NCBI RefSeq assembly: GCF_900149695.1 | Contig: NZ_LT703003.1 | Location: forward strand, 1,860,001-1,924,000 | Direction of reading: 5' to 3' | DNA: 64,000 nucleotides | Origin: Anderseniella sp. Alg231-50 | GTDB taxonomy: Bacteria; Pseudomonadota; Alphaproteobacteria; Rhizobiales; Aestuariivirgaceae | Shown: positions 1 to 9,777 of the stretch, piece after piece | Position numbering within the stretch: position 1 is the first letter of the stretch | Layout: each line of letters begins with the position of its first letter | Made by a program: the position numbers and the translations under genes | Notes under the pieces: model-generated | Told to the model about the DNA's origin: nothing | What the model saw: the letters and a program-made list of their open reading frames with translations, nothing else | Databases searched by the model: none

Positions 1-981
1 GGGCGAGTGCTCGAACACGCCGCCATAGCTGCCGACGAAGGTCTTGCGGTCCATGAGGCATGGCTCATCGGCGGGTGGCGGGGCGGGGTGATGTTTGTGC
101 CAGTGGTCGGCGATTTCAATACGCCGGGCAAACCACACCCTGTCGTGGGATTTGGCATAGTCGATGAAGCGTTTCAGCGCGGCGATCCGGCCCGGACGCC
201 CGGCCAGGCGGCAGTGCAGCCCGATATTCATCATTTTCGGCGCGCCTTCGACGCCTTCGGCATGCAATACGTCGAATGAGTCCTTCAGGTAGGCAAAGAA
301 CTGGTCGCCGGAATTAAATCCCTGCGGCGTGGCAAAGCGCATGTCGTTTGCGTCCAGCGTATAGGGGATGACCAACTGGTCGCGCCCGGTGTGGCGGCGC
401 CAGTAGGGCAGGTCATCGGCATAGCTGTCCGACACATAGTCGAAACCGCCTTCCTCGGTGACAAGGTCGACGGTGTTGGTGGAACAGCGCCCGGTATACC
501 AGCCGCGCGGACGTTCGCCGGTGACCGCAGCGTGCAATCTTATGGTTTCATCCAGGTGGGCCTGCTCGTCGGCCTTTGAGAAATCCTTGTAGTCGATCCA
601 TTTCAGGCCATGGCTGGCGATCTCCCAGTCAGCCTCCTGCATGGCGGCCACCTGTGCGGGCGAGCGCGCGAGCGCGGTCGCCACGCCATAGACGGTGACG
701 GGCACGGCGGCCGTTGTGAACAGCCGGTGCAGCCGCCAGAAACCGGCTCGCGCGCCATATTCATAGATGGATTCCATGTTCCAGTGGCGCATGCCCGGCC
801 ACGGCGTGCCGCCGACGATTTCCGACAGAAACGCCTCGGATGCCGCGTCGCCATGGGCAATGCAGTTCTCGCCGCCTTCTTCATAGTTCAGGACAATCTG
901 TATGGCGATGGCGGCATCACCCGGCCACTTTACAGTCGGCGGGATGGCTCCGTAGCCAAGAAGATCGCGGTCATAGGTCAT
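1..981 (-). CDS. puuE: Allantoinase, PuuE polysaccharide-deacetylase type (3' end cut by window edge)
   Basis: The reading frame is open for 327 codons from an ATG at 981 to the window edge without a stop, so the C-terminus is missing. The N-terminus (MTYDRDLLGYG) and the segments NYEEGGEN and YTGRCSTNT fit the metal-independent allantoinase family with a polysaccharide-deacetylase fold, which opens allantoin to allantoate. Some alphaproteobacterial versions carry a C-terminal OHCU decarboxylase domain; whether this one does cannot be seen. A TGGAG ribosome site precedes the start. It is divergent from uraH-xdhABC, sharing a ~180-bp control region, which supports the purine-degradation role. 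Confidence 0.85.
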   Translation of the reverse strand, partial: MTYDRDLLGYGAIPPTVKWPGDAAIAIQIVLNYEEGGENCIAHGDAASEAFLSEIVGGTPWPGMRHWNMESIYEYGARAGFWRLHRLFTTAAVPVTVYGVATALARSPAQVAAMQEADWEIASHGLKWIDYKDFSKADEQAHLDETIRLHAAVTGERPRGWYTGRCSTNTVDLVTEEGGFDYVSDSYADDLPYWRRHTGRDQLVIPYTLDANDMRFATPQGFNSGDQFFAYLKDSFDVLHAEGVEGAPKMMNIGLHCRLAGRPGRIAALKRFIDYAKSHDRVWFARRIEIADHWHKHHPAPPPADEPCLMDRKTFVGSYGGVFEHSP

Positions 982-1160
982 TTATGCGCTCCAGGGGTCG
1001 CCTCGACATCACAAGTGATTACAGTTGTATAGAAAAGAAATAGGCTGCATTTTCAACTTTTTCTTGAAAGAGATATATTGCCTGAACACTACCCCCGCCG
1101 CCGCGATGGCTTGATAGTCAGTGATTAAGCCCCGCCAAAAGGGGACAGGAGGAAACGAGC

Positions 1161-1520
1161 ATGAATGCCGCCACAAGCGCCGGGCGAATAACCACCCATG
1201 TGCTGGACACTGCCGCCGGAAAACCGGCCGCGGGCCTGAAGATCGATTTTTATCGTCTCGACGGTACTGCCCGCGAGCTGATCAAATCGGTTGCGACCAA
1301 TGACGACGGGCGCTGCGACGAACCGCTGCTGGCGGGTGATGCGATGTTTGCAGGTGTGTTCGAACTGGTGTTCCATGTGGGCGACTATCTGGGCCGGACC
1401 GATGAAGTGTCCTTCCTTGACCAGGTGCCGGTGCGGTTCGGCATTGCTGATCCCGCGTCTCACTATCACGTGCCATTGCTGGTATCGCCGTTCGGTTATT
1501 CCACCTACAGGGGAAGTTGA
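1161..1520 (+). CDS. uraH: 5-hydroxyisourate hydrolase (HIUase)
   Basis: 119 residues, the usual length of bacterial transthyretin-related HIUase, which hydrolyses 5-hydroxyisourate formed by urate oxidation to OHCU. The N-terminal [12 protein letters not shown] motif with its catalytic His and the C-terminal YRGS tetrapeptide, both diagnostic of the family, are present. An AGGAGG ribosome site lies just upstream of the ATG. First gene of the uraH-xdhABC-transporter run; its stop overlaps a possible TTG start of xdhA. It acts directly after PuuD (17607-18851). Confidence 0.95.
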   Translation: MNAATSAGRITTHVLDTAAGKPAAGLKIDFYRLDGTARELIKSVATNDDGRCDEPLLAGDAMFAGVFELVFHVGDYLGRTDEVSFLDQVPVRFGIADPASHYHVPLLVSPFGYSTYRGS

Positions 1521-1525
1521 CAGAC

Positions 1526-2998
1526 ATGGCGCAAGTTCGAAATTCCATCCGTTTCCTGCTCAACGACCGGCAAGTCGATCTCGACACGGTCGCAGCTCCG
1601 GATACGCTTTTGGATTTCCTGCGCCTGGAACAGCGTCTGTGCGGCAGCAAGGAAGGCTGCGCCGAGGGTGACTGCGGCGCCTGCACGGTGCTGGTCGGCA
1701 GGCTTGCCGATGGTGACCTGAAATACGAAACCGTGAATGCCTGCATCCGCTTCGTCGGCTCTCTCGATGCCTGTCACGTGGTGACCATCGAACACCTGCG
1801 AGGAGTGGACGGGGCGCTGCATCCGGTGCAGCAGGCCATGGTCGACATGCACGGTAGCCAGTGTGGCTTCTGCACACCGGGCATCGTCATGTCGCTGTAT
1901 GCGCTGTGGATGGCAAATACCACGCCGTCCAATGCCGACATCGAAACAGCGCTGCAGGGAAACCTGTGCCGGTGCACCGGTTATGAAGCGATCATCCGGG
2001 CCGCGGTTGCCGCGGCTTCCGCAGGCGGGCAAGCCCAGGATGTGCTGGTCAGCGAACGCGACAAGGTTGTGGAAACCCTGCAGGGCCTCGCGGACGGCGC
2101 GCGGGTCGAGATGGAGCAGGGCGATGACCGGTTCTTCGTACCGGCCTCGGTGGCAGATCTGGCCGTGCTGCGGGCGGAACACCCGGCCTCAACTATTGTG
2201 GCCGGTGCCACCGATGTAGGCCTGTGGGTTACCAAGTTCATGCGCGGAATCACGCCTGCCATCTTCATCTCCCATCTCGATGAGCTGCACCGTATCGAGC
2301 AAACCGATACCGGCCTGACCATCGGCGCCTGTGTCACCTATACGGAATTCCAGGACGCGGTGGCCAAACATTTTCCGCAGATTGCAGGTTACTGGAACCG
2401 GATCGGCGGCGAGCAGGTGCGCAATATGGGCACCGTCGGCGGCAATGTCGCCAACGGGTCGCCGATCGGTGACACACCGCCTGTGCTGATTGGGCTGGGC
2501 GCCAGCGTGACACTGCGCAAGGGCATAGAGCAGCGCACGGTGCCGGTTGAGGATTTCTTCATCGACTATGGCAAGCAGGACCGGCAGGAAGGTGATTTCG
2601 TGGAGGCGCTGCACATCCCGTTTCCCGGCGAAGACTGTTCGTTCGCTGCCTACAAGGTGTCGAAGCGGCGGGACGAGGATATTTCCTCGGTGGCGGCCGC
2701 ATTTCATATCCGCATCGCCGACGGCAAGGTCGCCGAAGCGGTGATTGCCTATGGCGGCATGGCGGCGACGCCGAAACGGGCCAAAACGGTCGAGAGCCTG
2801 CTCACAGGCAAACCATGGTCGGCCGAAACGATTGCAGAAGCGGAAGCCGGTTTCGCGGATGACTTTACCCCGATCGGCGACTGGCGGGCATCGGCGGAGT
2901 ACCGGACGCTGGTCGCGCGCAAGCTGCTGACCCGGTTCCTGCTTGAAACCACGCAGGGCGCCAACGAAACCATGCTCCGGCGCGAGGCGGTGGCATGA
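1526..2998 (+). CDS. xdhA: Xanthine dehydrogenase small subunit (2Fe-2S and FAD)
   Basis: 490 residues. Two [2Fe-2S] sites are visible: Cys near 39, 45, 50 and 53 (GCAEGDCGAC) and a second set around 113-150 (CGFCTPG, then CRCTGY). An FAD-binding domain follows (IVAGATDVGLWV near 220; GTVGGNVANGSPIGD) with a CO-dehydrogenase flavoprotein C-terminal domain. Together with XdhB it oxidises hypoxanthine and xanthine to urate. A TTG at 1517 overlaps the uraH stop, but the ATG at 1526 has GGGGAAG at good spacing and is preferred. Overlaps xdhB by ATGA. Confidence 0.95.
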   Translation: MAQVRNSIRFLLNDRQVDLDTVAAPDTLLDFLRLEQRLCGSKEGCAEGDCGACTVLVGRLADGDLKYETVNACIRFVGSLDACHVVTIEHLRGVDGALHPVQQAMVDMHGSQCGFCTPGIVMSLYALWMANTTPSNADIETALQGNLCRCTGYEAIIRAAVAAASAGGQAQDVLVSERDKVVETLQGLADGARVEMEQGDDRFFVPASVADLAVLRAEHPASTIVAGATDVGLWVTKFMRGITPAIFISHLDELHRIEQTDTGLTIGACVTYTEFQDAVAKHFPQIAGYWNRIGGEQVRNMGTVGGNVANGSPIGDTPPVLIGLGASVTLRKGIEQRTVPVEDFFIDYGKQDRQEGDFVEALHIPFPGEDCSFAAYKVSKRRDEDISSVAAAFHIRIADGKVAEAVIAYGGMAATPKRAKTVESLLTGKPWSAETIAEAEAGFADDFTPIGDWRASAEYRTLVARKLLTRFLLETTQGANETMLRREAVA

Positions 2999-5319
2999 CA
3001 CAGCAAACCCAGATCATCGGCGGCGTGCACGTGGACCAGCGCCATGATTCCGCGCACAAGCATGTCACGGGCCGGGCCGACTACATCGACGACATGGCTG
3101 CGCCTGAAGGCCTGCTGCATGCCTATCTCGGCCTGTCCACGGTCGCCCATGGCGATATCGAGGCCATGGACCTGTCGGCTGTGCTCGCCGCGCCCGGTGT
3201 GGTCGGGGTGCTGACGGCGGACGACATTCCCGGCCATAACGATGTCAGCCCCACCGGCAAGCAGGACGATCCGGTATTTGCACAGACAGTGGAGTTTCAC
3301 GGCCAGCCGATCTTTGCGGTGGTGGCCGAGACCCGGGCAGCGGCACGCAATGCCGCCGCGCTGGCGAAGGTCGACTACAACGCGAAACCGCATTTCACCG
3401 ACGTGGCCGATGCCCGCTCGGCCGACTATCCTCTGGTGACCGAACCGCTCACGCTCAAGCGTGGCGATGCCGCCAAGGCCCTGGAAGCCGCAACCCGGCG
3501 TATCCGGGGCGAAATGCGGGTCGGCGGGCAGGACCATTTCTACCTTGAAGGCCATATCGCCATGGCGATCCCCGGCGAGGATGACGAGGTCACCGTGTTT
3601 TCGTCCACCCAGCATCCAAGCGAAGTACAGCACATGGTGGGCCATGTCCTGGCGGTTCCGTCCAATGCGGTCACGGTGAATGTGCGGCGCATGGGCGGTG
3701 CGTTCGGCGGCAAGGAAACCCAGTCCAACCTGTTTGCGGCAGTGGCCGCGCTGGCGGCGAAGCAATATGGCCGGGCCGTCAAGATCAGGCCGGACCGGGA
3801 CGACGACATGGTTGCCACCGGCAAGCGGCACGACTTCCTGGTGGAGTATGATGTCGGCTTTGATGACGCCGGGCTTATTTCCGGCGTGAACGCAAACTTT
3901 GCCGCGCGCTGCGGCAACTCCGCCGACCTGTCGGGCCCGGTGACGGACCGGACACTGTTCCATGCCGACAATTGCTATTACTTCGACAACGTCCTGCTGC
4001 AGTCGCAACCCCTGAAGACCAATACGGTGTCCAATACCGCGTTTCGCGGTTTCGGCGGGCCGCAGGGCATGGTGGGCGGCGAGCGTATAATCGAGGAAAT
4101 CGCCTATGCCCTCGGCAAGGACCCGCTGGACATCCGCAAGGCCAATTTCTATGGCGGCGAAGGGCGCAACATAACGCCGTATCACCAGCAGGTGGACGAC
4201 AACATCATTGCCCGTCTGGTGGAAGAACTGGAAGCCTCCAGCCAATACGCGGCTCGGCGCGAGGCCATCCTGGCGTTCAATGCGAAGAAAGGCGTGATCC
4301 GCAAGGGCATCGCGCTGACACCGGTCAAGTTCGGCATCTCGTTCACCGCCACCTGGTACAACCAGGCGGGCGCTCTGGTCCATGTCTATACCGACGGATC
4401 GGTTCACCTGAACCATGGCGGCACTGAAATGGGGCAGGGTCTGAATACCAAGGTCGCCCAGGTGCTGGCCGACGAGTTCCAGATCGACCTCAACCATGTG
4501 AAAATCACTGCCACCAACACCGGCAAGGTGCCAAACACGTCTGCCACCGCGGCGTCGTCGGGATCTGACCTCAACGGCATGGCCGCGGCCAACGCCGCCC
4601 AGCAGATCAAGGCGCGGTTGGTGGACTTCGCCTGCGAGACCCATGGTGTGACACCGGACCAGGTGGCGTTCGAACCCAATGTCGTGCTGGTCGGCAACCA
4701 GCGCATCCCGTTTCCCGATTTCATCCGCTCTGCCTACATGGCGCGGGTGCAGCTGTCGGCGGCGGGCTTTTACAAGACACCGGATATCCATTGGGACCGG
4801 GAAGCCGGCAAGGGCCGCCCGTTCTACTATTTCGCCTATGGCGCTGCCGTGTCGGAAGTCAGTATCGATACCCTGACCGGCGAGTACCAGGTCGACCGGG
4901 TCGATATCCTGCATGATGCGGGCCGCTCGCTTAACCCGGCACTTGATATCGGCCAGATCGAAGGCGGTTTCGTGCAGGGCATGGGCTGGCTGACGACGGA
5001 AGAACTGTGGTGGGACACCGACGGCCGACTGCGCACCCATGCCCCGTCTACCTACAAGATTCCGCTGGCATCGGACCGGCCGCGCATATTCAATGTTGCC
5101 CTGGCCGACTGGTCGGAAAACCGGGAGATGACCATCCGGCGCTCAAAGGCCGTCGGCGAGCCGCCGTTCATGCTGGCGATCTCGGTGCTTGAGGCATTGT
5201 CCATGGCGGTGGCGTCGGCGGCGGATTACAGGATTTGTCCGAAACTTGATTGCCCGGCAACGCCTGAACGCGTGCTGTTGGCGTTCGAGCGGCTGGCGCG
5301 TGAATCTGGAGGGACATGA
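2995..5319 (+). CDS. xdhB: Xanthine dehydrogenase large, molybdopterin-binding subunit
   Basis: 774 residues, normal for the bacterial large subunit. Signature motifs are GGAFGGKE near residue 233 (molybdopterin contact), AFRGFGGPQG near 349 (substrate-binding Arg) and GEPPFM near 721, whose Glu is the catalytic base. The enzyme hydroxylates hypoxanthine/xanthine at the Mo centre and passes electrons to XdhA. Starts in an ATGA overlap with xdhA, so translation is probably coupled. The 763-codon open frame on the opposite strand here is a codon-bias shadow. Confidence 0.96.
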   Translation: MTQQTQIIGGVHVDQRHDSAHKHVTGRADYIDDMAAPEGLLHAYLGLSTVAHGDIEAMDLSAVLAAPGVVGVLTADDIPGHNDVSPTGKQDDPVFAQTVEFHGQPIFAVVAETRAAARNAAALAKVDYNAKPHFTDVADARSADYPLVTEPLTLKRGDAAKALEAATRRIRGEMRVGGQDHFYLEGHIAMAIPGEDDEVTVFSSTQHPSEVQHMVGHVLAVPSNAVTVNVRRMGGAFGGKETQSNLFAAVAALAAKQYGRAVKIRPDRDDDMVATGKRHDFLVEYDVGFDDAGLISGVNANFAARCGNSADLSGPVTDRTLFHADNCYYFDNVLLQSQPLKTNTVSNTAFRGFGGPQGMVGGERIIEEIAYALGKDPLDIRKANFYGGEGRNITPYHQQVDDNIIARLVEELEASSQYAARREAILAFNAKKGVIRKGIALTPVKFGISFTATWYNQAGALVHVYTDGSVHLNHGGTEMGQGLNTKVAQVLADEFQIDLNHVKITATNTGKVPNTSATAASSGSDLNGMAAANAAQQIKARLVDFACETHGVTPDQVAFEPNVVLVGNQRIPFPDFIRSAYMARVQLSAAGFYKTPDIHWDREAGKGRPFYYFAYGAAVSEVSIDTLTGEYQVDRVDILHDAGRSLNPALDIGQIEGGFVQGMGWLTTEELWWDTDGRLRTHAPSTYKIPLASDRPRIFNVALADWSENREMTIRRSKAVGEPPFMLAISVLEALSMAVASAADYRICPKLDCPATPERVLLAFERLARESGGT

Positions 5320-5322
5320 ACC

Positions 5323-6189
5323 ATGTACCGTTATCGTCATGACATCTGGTTGTTTGCCCACGGCGGCGGACCGTTCGTGCTGGTGAATGTGGATACCGCA
5401 GCAGGCTCTGCGCCGCGTGACGCGGGCACATGGATGCTGGTGTCGCCGAAGCGGATTTTCAGGACAATCGGCGGCGGCCAGCTGGAAAAGCTGGCGATAG
5501 ACAAGGCGCGCGACCTGATCGCCTCCGGCGGCAACAAACCGGTTCATCTGAAAGTCCCGCTGGGACCGGAGATCGGGCAGTGCTGCGGCGGATCCGTCGG
5601 GGTGTCGCTGCAGTTGCTCGGCGAAGCTGAAATCGACCGGATCGCAGGTGGGCTGGAGGAAGAACTTGCCGGCCTGCCGCACGTCTATGTTTTCGGCGCC
5701 GGGCATGTCGGCAATGCCCTGTGTGAAGCATTGAGCCTGTTGCCGGTGCAGCCGGTTCTCATCGATACCCGGCACGAAGAACTGCAAACCGCGCCGCCGG
5801 GCATCGAGACACGGCTGGTTGCAATGCCGGAAAGTGTCGTTCGCAAGGCGGTGCCGGGCAGTGCCTATGTCATCCTGACCCACGAACATTCGCTGGACTT
5901 CCTGATTGCCAGGGAAGCACTGGCGCGCAGCGACGTGGCCTATGTCGGCATGATCGGCTCGAAGACCAAGCTTGCATCGTTCCGCAACTGGATCAGGCGC
6001 GATGCGGGCGAGACGGTCGACACTGAACGCCTGGTATGCCCGATCGGCGGTGGGCGGTTACGCGACAAGCGGCCGGAGGTTATTGCAGCACTGGTGGCGG
6101 CTGAGCTGGTGGAGCATTTGAGTGCTGCAAAGGCAGGGGATGCTGTGCAAGCATCGGCACAACTGAAGATTGTGGGAGGGGATACATGA
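5323..6189 (+). CDS. xdhC: XdhC, molybdenum-cofactor insertion/sulfuration factor for XdhAB
   Basis: 288 residues. The QCCGGSVG motif near residue 86 and a Rossmann segment (VFGAGHVGNA) near 124 are typical of the XdhC/CoxI family, which binds molybdenum cofactor, assists its sulfuration and delivers it to xanthine dehydrogenase. It starts 3 bp after xdhB stops, and its end overlaps the ABC ATPase start by ATGA, so it belongs to the same operon. The function follows from family and position; no enzymatic role is implied. Confidence 0.92.
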   Translation: MYRYRHDIWLFAHGGGPFVLVNVDTAAGSAPRDAGTWMLVSPKRIFRTIGGGQLEKLAIDKARDLIASGGNKPVHLKVPLGPEIGQCCGGSVGVSLQLLGEAEIDRIAGGLEEELAGLPHVYVFGAGHVGNALCEALSLLPVQPVLIDTRHEELQTAPPGIETRLVAMPESVVRKAVPGSAYVILTHEHSLDFLIAREALARSDVAYVGMIGSKTKLASFRNWIRRDAGETVDTERLVCPIGGGRLRDKRPEVIAALVAAELVEHLSAAKAGDAVQASAQLKIVGGDT

Positions 6190-7745
6190 GCGACGAGATC
6201 AAGCATCGTATCGAACTGAATGGTATCACCAAGGCGTTTCCCGGCGTTCTGGCCAATGATGCCGTGAGCTTCAAGGTGGAGCCGGGCGAAATTCACGCCC
6301 TGCTGGGTGAAAACGGCGCCGGCAAATCGACGCTGGTGAAAATGATCTACGGCATCATGCAACCCGACGCCGGCGAAATTGTCTGGGACGGCGAGCCCGT
6401 CATGGTCGCCAACCCGAAGGCCGCCCGCAAGATGGGTGTCGGCATGGTGTTCCAGCACTTCTCGCTGTTTGAGGCAATGACCGTGCTGGAGAACATCGCG
6501 CTGGGCATGGACGGTTCCATCTCGCAGTCCAGCCTGGAGGAAAAAATCCGCGAGGTGCTGCACACCTACGACCTGAAACTTGATCCGCATCGCGTGGTCA
6601 GCACGCTCAGCGTCGGCGAACGCCAGCGCATCGAGATCGTGCGTGCCCTGCTGCTCGAACCGCAGCTCCTGATCATGGATGAACCGACATCGGTGCTGAC
6701 GCCGCAGGAAGTGGCGCAGCTGTTTGAAACCTTGCGCAGGTTGTCGAAGACCGGCTGTTCGATCCTTTATATTTCTCACAAGCTGCACGAGATCAGGGAC
6801 CTGTGTGATGCAGCAACCATCCTGCGCGGCGGCAAGGTCGTGGGCGAGTGCGATCCACGCGAGGAAACACCAAAATCCATGGCCGAGATGATGATCGGCG
6901 GCAACCTCAAGCAGATCAGCAAGGCCGCAAGTCGTGAGTTCGGCGAGGACAGATTTGTCGCCGACGGGCTGACCATTGCAGGCGAAGGCGATTTCGGCGT
7001 GGCGCTGGACGACATCTGTTTCGCGGTACGGGCAGGCGAAATTTTCGGCATCGCCGGTGTCGCCGGCAACGGGCAGAATGAACTGCTGCTGGCGCTGAGC
7101 GGTGAAAAGCCGTCATCTCCGGCAAACGCCATCCGGCTGGACAGTCACGCAATCGCTGAAATGAATGCGGTGGGCCGCCGGAGCCTGGGGCTTTGCGCCG
7201 TGCCGGAAGAACGCAACGGTCATGGCGCGGTCGTGGATTTCAGCCTGACTGACAACACTATCCTGACCGCCCGCGACCGCATGGAACTGGCCAGGAACGG
7301 CATTGTACACGGCGGGGCGGCCACGACCTTTGCAGGGCAGATCATCGATGATTTCTCGGTCATGACGACCGGGCCGGGATCGCTGGCAGGTTCGCTGTCG
7401 GGCGGCAATCTGCAAAAATTCATCATGGGCCGGGAGATACTGCAAAAACCGGAAGTCCTGATCGTGTCGCAGCCGACCTGGGGTGTTGATGCCGGTGCTG
7501 CGGCAGCCATTCACCAGGCGCTCGTTGACCTGGCGGAAAACGGTTCGGCCATCCTGGTGATTTCCCAGGACCTCGACGAACTGCTGGCACTCAGTGATCG
7601 CCTGGCGGTGATCAATGAAGGCCGGCTGTCGAAAACACTGAAGGTTGGCGAGGCGTCCATCGATGAAATCGGCCTGCTGATGGGCGGTGTGCACGGTGAC
7701 CCGTTTGCAACAGCGGAAATGACGGAGGCGGTCCATGCTCATTGA
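6186..7745 (+). CDS. ABC importer ATPase with two nucleotide-binding domains (purine/nucleoside type)
   Basis: 519 residues with tandem ATPase domains as in nucleoside and sugar importers of the BMP/YufO type. First domain: Walker A GENGAGKST near 41, signature LSVGERQ near 141, Walker B LLIMDEPT near 161. The second domain has lost the Walker A lysine (GVAGNGQNE) but keeps LSGGNLQK near 404, the usual asymmetry of this class. It energises the two permeases that follow. The location between xdhC and BMP genes suggests a purine base or nucleoside as substrate; the actual ligand is inferred. Confidence 0.9.
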   Translation: MSDEIKHRIELNGITKAFPGVLANDAVSFKVEPGEIHALLGENGAGKSTLVKMIYGIMQPDAGEIVWDGEPVMVANPKAARKMGVGMVFQHFSLFEAMTVLENIALGMDGSISQSSLEEKIREVLHTYDLKLDPHRVVSTLSVGERQRIEIVRALLLEPQLLIMDEPTSVLTPQEVAQLFETLRRLSKTGCSILYISHKLHEIRDLCDAATILRGGKVVGECDPREETPKSMAEMMIGGNLKQISKAASREFGEDRFVADGLTIAGEGDFGVALDDICFAVRAGEIFGIAGVAGNGQNELLLALSGEKPSSPANAIRLDSHAIAEMNAVGRRSLGLCAVPEERNGHGAVVDFSLTDNTILTARDRMELARNGIVHGGAATTFAGQIIDDFSVMTTGPGSLAGSLSGGNLQKFIMGREILQKPEVLIVSQPTWGVDAGAAAAIHQALVDLAENGSAILVISQDLDELLALSDRLAVINEGRLSKTLKVGEASIDEIGLLMGGVHGDPFATAEMTEAVHAH

Positions 7746-8817
7746 ACTGGAAAAACGTAAAGAACCCAGCAAGGCAATGCTGTACCTGGCACCGGTGATC
7801 GCCGTTGCCGCAACCATGCTGGCAGGTGCCATCATCTTCTCCCTCATCGGCCATGACGGGTTTGGCGCGGTGCGCAAGATATTCCTGTCGCCGCTGCTGG
7901 ACAGCTATAAATGGCAGGACCTCGGCGTGAAGGCAGCGCCGCTGATCCTGATCGGGGTCGGGCTGGCAATCGGGTTCAGGGCCAATGTCTGGAATATCGG
8001 GGCAGAGGGCCAGTACATCATGGGCGGCCTGGCCGGCACCGGCGTGGCGCTGGCGACATGGGGCATGACCGGGTGGTGGATCCTGCCTCTTATGTGCATC
8101 GCCGGCATTGCCGGTGGTGCAGCCTATGCAGGTATTCCGGCATTCCTGAAGACCAGGCTCAATGTGAACGAGATCCTGTCCAGCCTGATGCTGACCTATG
8201 TGGCGATACAGGTGCTGTATTACCTTATGCGCGGACCGTGGAAGGACCCGCAAGGGTTCAACTTCCCGCAGACGCGGCTGTTCACCGATGACCAGATTTT
8301 GCCGACCGTCATACCGAACACCGTGGTTCATCTCGGCGTGCCGCTGGCGTTCCTGGTGGCGATTGCCGCATGGTTCGTGATGTCGCGGTCGGTCTTCGGG
8401 TTCCAGATCCGCGTTGTCGGTGCCGCACCTGCTGCCGCGCGCTATGGCGGTTTCAATACCAACAAGACGATCTGGGCCGCACTCCTGGCCGGCGGCGGGC
8501 TGGCGGGTTTTGCCGGTATTCTGGAGGCGGCCGGGCCGTTCGGCCAGATGGTCCCGCAGTTTCCGACCCAATACGGGTTCACAGCGATTATTGTTGCCTT
8601 CCTCGGCCGGCTGCATCCCATAGGCATCATTTTTGCGGGCATCATACTGGCGGTTACATATGTCGGCGGTGAGCTTGCACAATCGTCCATCGGACTGCCT
8701 GCCGCCGCGACCGGCGTGTTCCAGGCCATGATGCTGTTCTTCCTGCTGGCGACAGATGTGCTGGTGAAGTACCGCGTCAAGTTTGCCTCAGCCGTCAAAG
8801 CAGGAGACCCAGCATGA
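7735..8817 (+). CDS. ABC importer permease, BMP/nucleoside family (first subunit)
   Basis: 360 residues with about nine hydrophobic segments and the permease motif region VWNIGAEGQYIMGG near 85-98, typical of YufP-like subunits of nucleoside importers. The start overlaps the ATPase gene by about 10 bp and its stop overlaps the next permease by ATGA, so the subunits are translationally coupled. Forms the inner-membrane channel with the protein at 8814-9737. The substrate is assumed to be a purine from the operon context. Confidence 0.88.
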   Translation: MLIELEKRKEPSKAMLYLAPVIAVAATMLAGAIIFSLIGHDGFGAVRKIFLSPLLDSYKWQDLGVKAAPLILIGVGLAIGFRANVWNIGAEGQYIMGGLAGTGVALATWGMTGWWILPLMCIAGIAGGAAYAGIPAFLKTRLNVNEILSSLMLTYVAIQVLYYLMRGPWKDPQGFNFPQTRLFTDDQILPTVIPNTVVHLGVPLAFLVAIAAWFVMSRSVFGFQIRVVGAAPAAARYGGFNTNKTIWAALLAGGGLAGFAGILEAAGPFGQMVPQFPTQYGFTAIIVAFLGRLHPIGIIFAGIILAVTYVGGELAQSSIGLPAAATGVFQAMMLFFLLATDVLVKYRVKFASAVKAGDPA

Positions 8818-9737
8818 CTGATTCACTCCTAATCCCGATCATCATGACCATTGTGGGGGCCGCGACGCCAATCCTGCTGGCCGCCCTTGGCGAACTGGTC
8901 GTCGAGAAAAGTGGCGTCCTGAACCTGGGTGTCGAGGGCATGATGCTGATCGGCGCGGTCACCGGATTTGCGGTTACCGCGACCACCGGTTATGCGCCTC
9001 TCGGCGTTGTCGCTGCCATGATCGCGGCAGCGGCGTCAGCCGGGCTGTTTGGCTTTCTGACCCTCACGCTGACTGCCAACCAGGTGGCGACCGGCCTGGC
9101 CCTGACCATTTTCGGTATCGGCCTGTCGGCGTTGGCAGGGGAAAACTATGTCGGCCAGACCGTTGATGTGTTCGGCTCGGTATTTCCAGCCGCACTGTCA
9201 GAACATCCGGTATTGCGGGTGATCTTCGGCTACAGCCCGCTGGTCTATGTGTCGTTGCTGCTGGTTGCCGCTGTGAGCTGGTTCCTGCGCAAGAGCAGGG
9301 GCGGGCTGATATTGCGGGCGGTCGGCGAGTCCGACCTGTCGGCACACTCCATCGGCTACTCGGTTATCGGCGTGCGCTACATGGCGGTGCTGTTCGGCGG
9401 CGCCATGGCCGGCATTGCCGGTTGTTTCTATTCGCTGGTGCTGACGCCCATGTGGGCTGAACAGCTTACCGCCGGGCGCGGCTGGATCGCGCTGGCGCTG
9501 GTGGTGTTTGCCGGCTGGCGGCCCATGCGGCTGTTGCTGGGCGCCTACCTGTTCGGTGCCGTCATGACACTGGAACTGCACGCTAAGGCTGCCGGGTTCT
9601 CGCTTGTTGCGCCTGAATTCCTGGCTGCCATGCCGTACCTCGCCACCATTGCGGTGCTGGCGATCATATCTGCGCGAAAGGCCGGAAAGTCTCTCGCGCC
9701 CGCCTGCCTTGGCAAACCGTTCAAGCCAAGTTCGTAA
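8814..9737 (+). CDS. ABC importer permease, BMP/nucleoside family (second subunit)
   Basis: 307 residues, strongly hydrophobic, with the family motif VLNLGVEGMMLIGA near 38-51 that is characteristic of YufQ-like permeases. It pairs with the upstream permease to form a heterodimeric channel. Begins in an ATGA overlap. A 40-bp gap containing a GGGAGG ribosome site separates it from the binding-protein gene. Confidence 0.88.
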   Translation: MTDSLLIPIIMTIVGAATPILLAALGELVVEKSGVLNLGVEGMMLIGAVTGFAVTATTGYAPLGVVAAMIAAAASAGLFGFLTLTLTANQVATGLALTIFGIGLSALAGENYVGQTVDVFGSVFPAALSEHPVLRVIFGYSPLVYVSLLLVAAVSWFLRKSRGGLILRAVGESDLSAHSIGYSVIGVRYMAVLFGGAMAGIAGCFYSLVLTPMWAEQLTAGRGWIALALVVFAGWRPMRLLLGAYLFGAVMTLELHAKAAGFSLVAPEFLAAMPYLATIAVLAIISARKAGKSLAPACLGKPFKPSS

Positions 9738-9777
9738 CAATAAGTACCAAAGGAACTAACCCCGGGAGGATAAGACC

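Noticed and set aside
4404-4724. Small frames inside xdhB and similar shadows throughout
   Set aside because: Frames opposite or within strong genes were discarded as by-products of codon bias.
2749-5040. 763-codon open frame on the minus strand opposite xdhB
   Set aside because: It lies entirely over well-supported XdhA/XdhB sequence, has no ribosome site and no recognisable domain; it is caused by high G/C at third codon positions.
7612-8682. 356-codon minus-strand frame over the permease genes
   Set aside because: It overlaps two clear ABC permease genes and its product has no membrane or family pattern.
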